Shown here: positions 58,626-64,000 of the stretch, one piece after another | Position numbering within the stretch: position 1 is the first letter of the stretch | Layout of the letters: every line of letters starts with the position of its first letter | DNA from: Lachnospiraceae bacterium | GTDB taxonomy: Bacteria > Bacillota > Clostridia > Lachnospirales > Lachnospiraceae | Reading direction: 5' to 3' | NCBI GenBank assembly: GCA_025758065.1 | Contig: CP107199.1 | Coordinates: 1,032,001-1,096,000, forward strand | DNA length: 64,000 nt | Translations under genes and position numbers: made by a program | The notes under the pieces: generated by a model | The model's input: only the letters and a program-made list of their open reading frames with translations | Told to the model about the DNA's origin: nothing | The model's database searches: none

Positions 58626-59918
58626 TTATTTTAAAAGCAAATTCGGTATAAACAAAACCACCTCTGGTACAAAAGTTACCAGCATCAGCACTGCCAGCAT
58701 CGCTGCATAAAACGGAAACAGTGATTTTGTTAACTTTTCCATGGATATTTTGCCGATGGTACAGCCCACGAACAGCACCGCGCCCACCGGAGGCGTACAA
58801 AGTCCGATTGCCAGGTTTAACACCATCATGACACCAAACTGAATAGGATTCATTCCAATACTCTGAATGACCGGCATCAGGATTGGAGTAGTAATCATAA
58901 TCAACGGTGCCATATCCATAATCGTTCCCAGTGCCAGCAAAAGCAAGTTGATTAAAAGCAGTACTACAATCTTATTGTTGCTCACACCCAATAATGCACC
59001 TGTAATCAAGGCAGGAATTTTCAGATAGGCTAAAAACCATCCGAATGCATTGCAGCATGCCAAGAGTGCCAGAACCGTCGCCAAAGTCCTCAGTGCATTA
59101 AGCAAAATCTCATCCATCTTGCTAAGAGGAATCTCTCTGTAAATAAAGAATGTTACAATAAACGCATACAGGCAGGCCACCGCAGCAGACTCTGTTGCTG
59201 TAAATATCCCACCGATTACACCGCCGATAATAATCACTGCAGTGAGCAATCCCAGGATTGCACTGCTGGCAATTTTGATTGCTTCCTTAAAAGAAATCTT
59301 TGCTCCCTTAGGATATCCTCGCTTGACAGCAATAACATAACTGATAATCATTAACGCCATCCCAAGCAAAACGCCGGGAAGCATGCCGCCTAAAAACAAC
59401 TGTCCCACTGACACGCCTCCAGCTGACACTGCAAAAATAATCATGTTATGGCTGGGAGGAATAATCAGTCCCTGGCAGGCGCTGGTTATAGTCACATCCA
59501 CCGCGTAGTCAGTATCATAACCACTATCCTTCATCATAGGAATTAACAAGGCTCCGATAGAAGACACATCTGCAATCGCAGAACCGGAAATACCGCCAAA
59601 GAACATGCTTGCTAAGATATTTACCTGCGCCAGACCGCCCCTCACTCGGCCTACCAGTACATTGGTAAATTCAATAATCCTTCTTGAAATACCTCCTGCT
59701 CCCATTATCTCTCCTGCCAGGATAAAAAATGGGATGGCTAACAGGGAAAAAGAATGGATTCCTTTGACCATCTGAACCGCCACGCTCATCAACGGTACCT
59801 TCAGGTAAAAAGAAGTCAAGATTGCTGATGTCAGAAGCGCAAACGATATGGGCGTGCGCAGGATGAGCAACAGGATAAAAGACCCCAAAAGGATTGTAAT
59901 GCCAAGATAATCAACCAT
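58626..59918 (-). CDS. dctM: TRAP transporter large permease subunit
   Basis: The start is the ATG at 59918 (MVDYLGITILLGSFILLLIL) with GGGAAG upstream; 430 residues. About twelve hydrophobic helices are seen, with the DctM features ISGSAIADVSSIGALLIPMM and IIPPSHNMIIFAVSAGG. It moves an organic acid together with sodium, using the DctP-bound substrate. It overlaps dctQ by eight bases. Confidence 0.95.
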   Translation of the reverse strand: MVDYLGITILLGSFILLLILRTPISFALLTSAILTSFYLKVPLMSVAVQMVKGIHSFSLLAIPFFILAGEIMGAGGISRRIIEFTNVLVGRVRGGLAQVNILASMFFGGISGSAIADVSSIGALLIPMMKDSGYDTDYAVDVTITSACQGLIIPPSHNMIIFAVSAGGVSVGQLFLGGMLPGVLLGMALMIISYVIAVKRGYPKGAKISFKEAIKIASSAILGLLTAVIIIGGVIGGIFTATESAAVACLYAFIVTFFIYREIPLSKMDEILLNALRTLATVLALLACCNAFGWFLAYLKIPALITGALLGVSNNKIVVLLLINLLLLALGTIMDMAPLIMITTPILMPVIQSIGMNPIQFGVMMVLNLAIGLCTPPVGAVLFVGCTIGKISMEKLTKSLFPFYAAMLAVLMLVTFVPEVVLFIPNLLLK

Positions 59919-60417
59919 GTTCTGTACTTCCCTTCTCCGTTTTTTTCTGTTCAAACCGCAATCCAGTCAAATTTACAAAAGAAAAATAAGCAATCAGAAT
60001 TCCTGAGATTGGTACCCCGCCGTACAGCATGGCTGACGGCAGGTGGGTCGCAATCATGAGATTATTCATAGTGCTTTTGATCAGGCCGATTCCAAAATAC
60101 AGGAGAACGATTCCCATAACCATCAGCACTGCATCTGTAAATTTCAGTACCGCTCTTTTTACTGGTTCCGGTAAAATATCAAAAAACACAGTCACACTCA
60201 AATGAAGCCGATGTTTTACACCATAGGCGATACTAAAAAACCCCATGTACACCATCATCATCATGGTGATCTCCTCAGACCAGCGAATACTGCGGTTTAA
60301 CACATAACGGTAGAACACATGAATACAGATGATAATTGTCATGACTACCAGCAGGATTTTTGCAAGAATCATACACAAATCCAACAGTCTGTTAAAAAAA
60401 GCATCAATATATTTCAT
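59911..60417 (-). CDS. dctQ: TRAP transporter small permease subunit
   Basis: The 168-residue protein has four hydrophobic helices and the DctQ segment VLNRSIRWSEEITMMMMVYM followed by GFFSIAYGVKHRLHLSVTVF, a strong family signature. It forms the membrane complex with DctM. It starts 26 bases after the dctP stop. Confidence 0.94.
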   Translation of the reverse strand: MKYIDAFFNRLLDLCMILAKILLVVMTIIICIHVFYRYVLNRSIRWSEEITMMMMVYMGFFSIAYGVKHRLHLSVTVFFDILPEPVKRAVLKFTDAVLMVMGIVLLYFGIGLIKSTMNNLMIATHLPSAMLYGGVPISGILIAYFSFVNLTGLRFEQKKTEKGSTEHG

Positions 60418-60443
60418 GATTATTCCCCCATCATTAGAAGCAA

Positions 60444-61508
60444 CTACTGCATATCGATAATAGCCTGCAGAGTATCCATATAGTCACCTGCATATTTTTC
60501 GTACAAGGGCTCTACTGCCTTCACAAAACCTTCTCTGTCTTCCAGTTCAGTCACTTCAGAACCTTCAGCGATTACGTGCTCCATCGATTTGTTCTCAATC
60601 TCGTCGTATTTTTCTCTCTCCCACAGTTCTGACTCCTTAGCACATTCACGTAGAATCTGCTGATCTTCCGGGGACAGTTTATCAAATACCATCTTACTAC
60701 ATACCAGGATTTCCGGCGGAGCCGTATGTCCATCTAAAGAGATATACTTTGCCACCTCGTAATGGCTGTTCTGATCATAGGACACCCAGTTATTCTCCGC
60801 ACCGTCAATCACTCCAGTCTGCAGAGAACTATAAACTTCACCGAATGCCATCGGAGTAGCGGAGGCACCCAAAGCCTCAACCATGTCCACGATTAACTGA
60901 CTCTGTGTGGTTCTAATCTTTAATCCTTTCATATCTTCCACAGTCTTAATCGGACGTACTGAGTTGTAGAAGTTCCTTGTTCCTGCATCATACAGAGCCA
61001 GTCCGACAAAATTTCCTGCCTCCACACTACTCAACAATTCAGTACCAATTTCGCTGTCTATCACCTTATGCATATGATCCGCATCGGTAAATAAATATGG
61101 CATCTGAAGCAGATTAAGAATCGGAGCAAATTCTGTCATCGGGGCAAAGTTTGCACGTGTAAAATCAATTGCTCCAAATTGTACCTGCTCCAGAATTGCC
61201 TGCTCGTCTCCACCCAACTGCCCTCCGGTGAATACCTCAATTTTTATCCGTCCATCTGTCCGTTCTTCTACTAAACGGGCAAATTCGATGGCTCCCATGG
61301 TAGCTGGATAAGTCTCAGTCTGAGTCTCAGCCAGACGAAGTACAATGGTTTCTTTTGAGGCAGTTTCTGTCGCCTTTTCAGTTGTCTCCTCTTCTTTTGC
61401 GGCTGCTGTCGATGTGGTGGTCTGCGCAGGCTTAGAACCAGCACCACAACCTGTCAGAGATACTGCAGTCAATACTGCTGCCAAAATAAATGACATTCTT
61501 TTTTTCAT
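60444..61508 (-). CDS. dctP: TRAP transporter substrate-binding lipoprotein
   Basis: The 354-residue protein has a lipoprotein signal (SLTGC) and a Thr/Ala/Glu-rich linker (~25-50). The DctP fold follows, with GRIKIEVFTGGQLGGDEQAI, the conserved Arg in GLKIRTTQSQLIVDMVEALG that pairs with a substrate carboxylate, and VYSSLQTGVIDGAENNWVSY. The substrate is therefore an organic or sugar acid; the closest DctP subfamily cannot be fixed by eye. It is the first gene of the operon, behind a palindromic operator. Confidence 0.94.
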   Translation of the reverse strand: MKKRMSFILAAVLTAVSLTGCGAGSKPAQTTTSTAAAKEEETTEKATETASKETIVLRLAETQTETYPATMGAIEFARLVEERTDGRIKIEVFTGGQLGGDEQAILEQVQFGAIDFTRANFAPMTEFAPILNLLQMPYLFTDADHMHKVIDSEIGTELLSSVEAGNFVGLALYDAGTRNFYNSVRPIKTVEDMKGLKIRTTQSQLIVDMVEALGASATPMAFGEVYSSLQTGVIDGAENNWVSYDQNSHYEVAKYISLDGHTAPPEILVCSKMVFDKLSPEDQQILRECAKESELWEREKYDEIENKSMEHVIAEGSEVTELEDREGFVKAVEPLYEKYAGDYMDTLQAIIDMQ

Positions 61509-61544
61509 TTTATTCCCCCTATTGGTTATTTTATTGATAAATTA

Positions 61545-61592
61545 ATTATAGACGACAATGAGTGCAAACAAAATGCACACACTTGTCGTCTA
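61545..61592 (-). promoter_or_regulatory. Operator and -10 box of the TRAP operon
   Basis: TAGACGACAA (61549-61558) and TTGTCGTCTA (61583-61592) are perfect 10-bp inverse copies. Inside them AGTGCA (61561-61566) and TGCACA (61574-61579) are a second, partly matching pair. On the minus strand a TATAAT (61550-61545) begins at the inner arm edge, with no good -35 box. The site is 41-84 bases before dctP. The response regulator encoded just upstream is the likely binder; this is inference. Confidence 0.65.
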
Positions 61593-61642
61593 CTATCAGA
61601 TTTTTGTTGTATATTTTATCCATTTTTTGTCTTTACAAAGCC

Positions 61643-63187
61643 TTAACACATTTTTGTCCTTTTTGCACTTTTTTGGTATACCGATGGCGGAACCCCTGTC
61701 TCTTTTTTGAAAACCCTGCTAAAATATCCTGCCTCACTGTAACCTACGCTACGGCCCACCTCTTTCACACTGGCTTGTTCGTCATGCAGCATCATCTTGG
61801 CCTTTTCAATACGGACTTTTGTCAGATAATCCACAAAATTCATCTGAAACTGCTGCTTAAACAACTTGCTGAAATAGTAAATGGAAAATCCCGTATGACC
61901 CGCCATGTCTTCCAATGTAATATTCCTGCTGTAGTTTGCCTGGATGTAATCCTCTGCACGAGACGCCCAAGCAGTATCCATCATACTTTCCTCTGCAATC
62001 AGTGCATCCACCACATGCTCCACATACTGGGAAGCCAAACTCATAATCTGTTCTCGTCCGGACTCCCCGCTCATCTGCTCAAAAAGGGTAAAGACCGGCA
62101 TAATTTCCAGATTCTGCGGCAAACTCCGGTTAATCACCACAAGCAACTCATAGATCTTCATCATAGGCTCCATGTCTTCTTCAAAAAACTGTTCCATCAA
62201 CTGTTCTAGATAAAGCATGGCCTCGTCGTAATTACCTGTCTTCAAATAAGCGATCAGTTTGCGCTCCTGCTCCCTTTGAGTCAGTTTTGACTCCCCGTTC
62301 CCTATTTGATGCCGGTGGATATGGATTCGTTTATCACTGTTAATATTCCTTTTTGCTTCCTGGAACGACAGATAGATATTTTTCAACTTGGAAACTTGGA
62401 TTCCTACGGCAACTTTCACCTGGATACCAGACTCTTCCGCTATGACACTAAACCGTTTAAACAGCTCCTTATACCAATCTCGACTTCTACTCTCATCTGT
62501 CAGGAGCAACAAATAAAAGTTATGATAGTGTTCGCAATAGCAAATTCTACCATCCAGTTCCAGGCGACTGATACACCTTTTGCACAATTTTGCAGTTGAA
62601 TGTGGATTTTCTGGCCCCCTGGCCTGTGCCCTGACCACAACTCCCACTCCATAGTGGAACTGGATACCCAGTTCCTCCATCTGCGCCTGGATCAATTCCT
62701 CGTCTGCATTGTTACAGGCAATGGCTGAAACTAGTTCACCTTCCATGTATTGTTCTGCACGCCGGACTTTCTTTCTGTTTTCCTCATCGTCTATCCGCTT
62801 TCTGATCCGTGACTCTACTTCCCGTGTCGCTTTTTCCAACGCCTTCACCACATCCTCGTCGGCTGCCGGTTTCACAAGGAAATCTGCAGCCCCGATATTA
62901 ACGCTTTCCTTCGCATAGGTAAAATAAGTAAATCCAGTCAGCATAATGATGTAGCAATCCGGCAAAAATTCCAGGATCTCTTTGCCCGCCTCAATTCCAT
63001 TCATAATCGGCATTTTTATGTCAAGAAACGCTATATCCGGCCTAAATTCCCGTGCCATCTGCACGGCATCCCTACCATTTACCGCCTGCATAATTTCCAC
63101 CCGGGTACCCAGTTGCAACACTATGATGCTCTCCAGTGCCCTGCGCTCCAACTGTTCATCGTCGACTATCAATATTTTATAATTCAT
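61643..63187 (-). CDS. YesN-type response regulator with AraC output domain
   Basis: The 514-residue protein has a receiver domain with phospho-acceptor Asp56 (DIAFLDIKMP) and Lys in DFLVKPAADEDVVKALEKA. A long middle region (~140-410) of unknown fold is typical of YesN proteins. The AraC-type double helix-turn-helix at the end has ITLEDMAGHTGFSIYYFSKL and VGRSVGYSEAGYFSRVFKKE. It should activate the co-directional TRAP operon downstream. It overlaps the kinase gene by 11 bases. Confidence 0.93.
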   Translation of the reverse strand: MNYKILIVDDEQLERRALESIIVLQLGTRVEIMQAVNGRDAVQMAREFRPDIAFLDIKMPIMNGIEAGKEILEFLPDCYIIMLTGFTYFTYAKESVNIGAADFLVKPAADEDVVKALEKATREVESRIRKRIDDEENRKKVRRAEQYMEGELVSAIACNNADEELIQAQMEELGIQFHYGVGVVVRAQARGPENPHSTAKLCKRCISRLELDGRICYCEHYHNFYLLLLTDESRSRDWYKELFKRFSVIAEESGIQVKVAVGIQVSKLKNIYLSFQEAKRNINSDKRIHIHRHQIGNGESKLTQREQERKLIAYLKTGNYDEAMLYLEQLMEQFFEEDMEPMMKIYELLVVINRSLPQNLEIMPVFTLFEQMSGESGREQIMSLASQYVEHVVDALIAEESMMDTAWASRAEDYIQANYSRNITLEDMAGHTGFSIYYFSKLFKQQFQMNFVDYLTKVRIEKAKMMLHDEQASVKEVGRSVGYSEAGYFSRVFKKETGVPPSVYQKSAKRTKMC

Positions 63188-64000
63188 TCTTCTCCTCCGT
63201 CATCTGTGGGAATAAAATCTCCACAATCGTCCCGTACCTTGGACTGGAATACAGCCTGCAGACTCCTCCCGGATACAGGCCGATTCGAGCCGCTATGTTG
63301 GACAGACCAATCCCCGTCGTATGGCCTCTCCGCTTTTCGTCATTTCCAAGCCATATTTCTCTGAGACGTTCCCGCTCAATCCCACAACCATTATCGCAAA
63401 TCCTAATGCGCAGAAAACCGCCGCGACAGGAAACATCCACCAGAATCGTACCGCCGAATTCTAAGTTTTCAATCCCATGAATGATTGCGTTTTCTACTAA
63501 AGGCTGCAGAGTCATGCTGGGAATCAGGTAATCACTGTCCGTTTCTTCGACCCGCACAGCATATTGTATCCGCTCCCCAAAACGATGCTGCTGAATATAG
63601 ATATATTTGGCCACAATCTCCAGTTCTTCTTCCACTGTGGAAAGACGATTAAAATGATCCAGATTGTACCGGAACAAGTCTGCCAGATTACGAATCAATG
63701 CCGTTGTCACATCCGGTGTCTCGTACTGAGCCGAACGTGAGATGGAGTTTAAAGTATTAAACAGGAAATGAGGATTAATCTGGGACTGAAGGGCTAAAAG
63801 TTGCGACTCCTTCAAAAGTTCATCCATGCGGATATTTTTCAGTTCCTGCTGATGGAGCCTGGCTTCCACCTGGGATTTTTGATTCAGTTCTTCAATCAGG
63901 CGGCGGATGTCATCCTTCATTCTATTAAACGCCACAGCCAGTTCCCCCACCTCATCCCGGCTTGCCACCTGAATGTCTTCCAGTTCAAAGTTACCCTTTG
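63177..64000 (-). CDS. YesM-type histidine kinase, C-terminal part
   Basis: The frame is open to the window edge, so the N-terminal sensor is missing. The first visible residues (FELEDIQVASRDEVGELAVA, then FNRMKDDIRRLIEELN) are the end of a HAMP domain. The His_kinase domain (QSQINPHFLFNTLNSI, with the phosphorylated His) follows, and then a HATPase domain with PLVENAIIHGIENLE and GIGLSNIAARIGLYPG. This YesM-like kinase pairs with the overlapping response regulator and probably senses a carbohydrate or the TRAP substrate outside the cell. Confidence 0.93.
   Translation of the reverse strand, partial: KGNFELEDIQVASRDEVGELAVAFNRMKDDIRRLIEELNQKSQVEARLHQQELKNIRMDELLKESQLLALQSQINPHFLFNTLNSISRSAQYETPDVTTALIRNLADLFRYNLDHFNRLSTVEEELEIVAKYIYIQQHRFGERIQYAVRVEETDSDYLIPSMTLQPLVENAIIHGIENLEFGGTILVDVSCRGGFLRIRICDNGCGIERERLREIWLGNDEKRRGHTTGIGLSNIAARIGLYPGGVCRLYSSPRYGTIVEILFPQMTEEKNEL

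Overview
The window looks like chromosomal DNA of an anaerobic gut-type Firmicute, most likely a Lachnospiraceae (class Clostridia). The grounds are strong AGGAGG-type ribosome sites, a Clostridia-style Tad pilus locus, a Tn554-like recombinase module with DUF6262 and TnpV, a DctPQM TRAP operon with a YesM/YesN-type sensor pair, and low-to-mid GC content. This is inference from protein style; no rRNA or tRNA gene was seen.

Layout: (1) 1-1.8 kb: end of a DUF554 membrane protein, a DeoR regulator and a convergent FSA-type transaldolase. (2) 2.0-6.6 kb: the phosphate operon pstS-pstC-pstA-pstB-phoU on the minus strand, with 11-bp-spaced Pho-box-like repeats in front. (3) 6.7-11 kb: small envelope proteins, a stand-alone murG lying between an ECF sigma factor gene and a likely DUF4367 anti-sigma gene, and a HIT protein. 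(4) 11.1-19.3 kb and 41.2-43.8 kb: one Tad (Flp) pilus operon on the minus strand (peptidase, TadZ, TadA/CpaF, TadB, TadC-like, Flp pilin, TadG/TadE-like proteins, a second peptidase, an FHA protein). It is cut in two by (5) a 21.9-kb AT-rich element at about 19,340-41,228 that sits inside the cpaF ATPase codons.

The inserted element carries, at its left end, three consecutive tyrosine recombinases, a DUF6262/TnpC-like protein and TnpV, with a divergently transcribed HTH regulator and a repeat-rich operator region. Its middle is cargo: acetyltransferases, a DUF3221-like lipoprotein, an SdpI-like protein, a gene broken by an IS3-family insertion, and a single-chain MmeI-like restriction-modification enzyme. 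Its right end is a five-gene operon: a large serine recombinase that carries a ~125-residue module in place of the usual zinc ribbon, two genes encoding stand-alone copies of that module, and two ParB-like proteins. Short imperfect inverted repeats mark the two ends. This right-end operon is the best candidate here for an undescribed system.

(6) 44-49.1 kb: an ArsR-type regulator, a DUF2508 protein, a GH13 glycosidase, a glycogen branching enzyme with a histone-like basic tail, and an APH-family kinase. (7) 49.2-54.3 kb: a sensor kinase/response regulator pair and a secreted NlpC/P60 hydrolase with four peptidoglycan-binding repeats, then a dense cluster of palindromes. (8) 54.3-57.4 kb: an IS1634-family insertion next to a sodium/proline symporter gene that has lost its 5' part and has a one-base frameshift. 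(9) 57.5-64 kb: a TRAP transporter operon (dctP, dctQ, dctM) with a short-chain dehydrogenase and a cupin, preceded by a palindromic operator and by the AraC-type response regulator and histidine kinase that probably control it.
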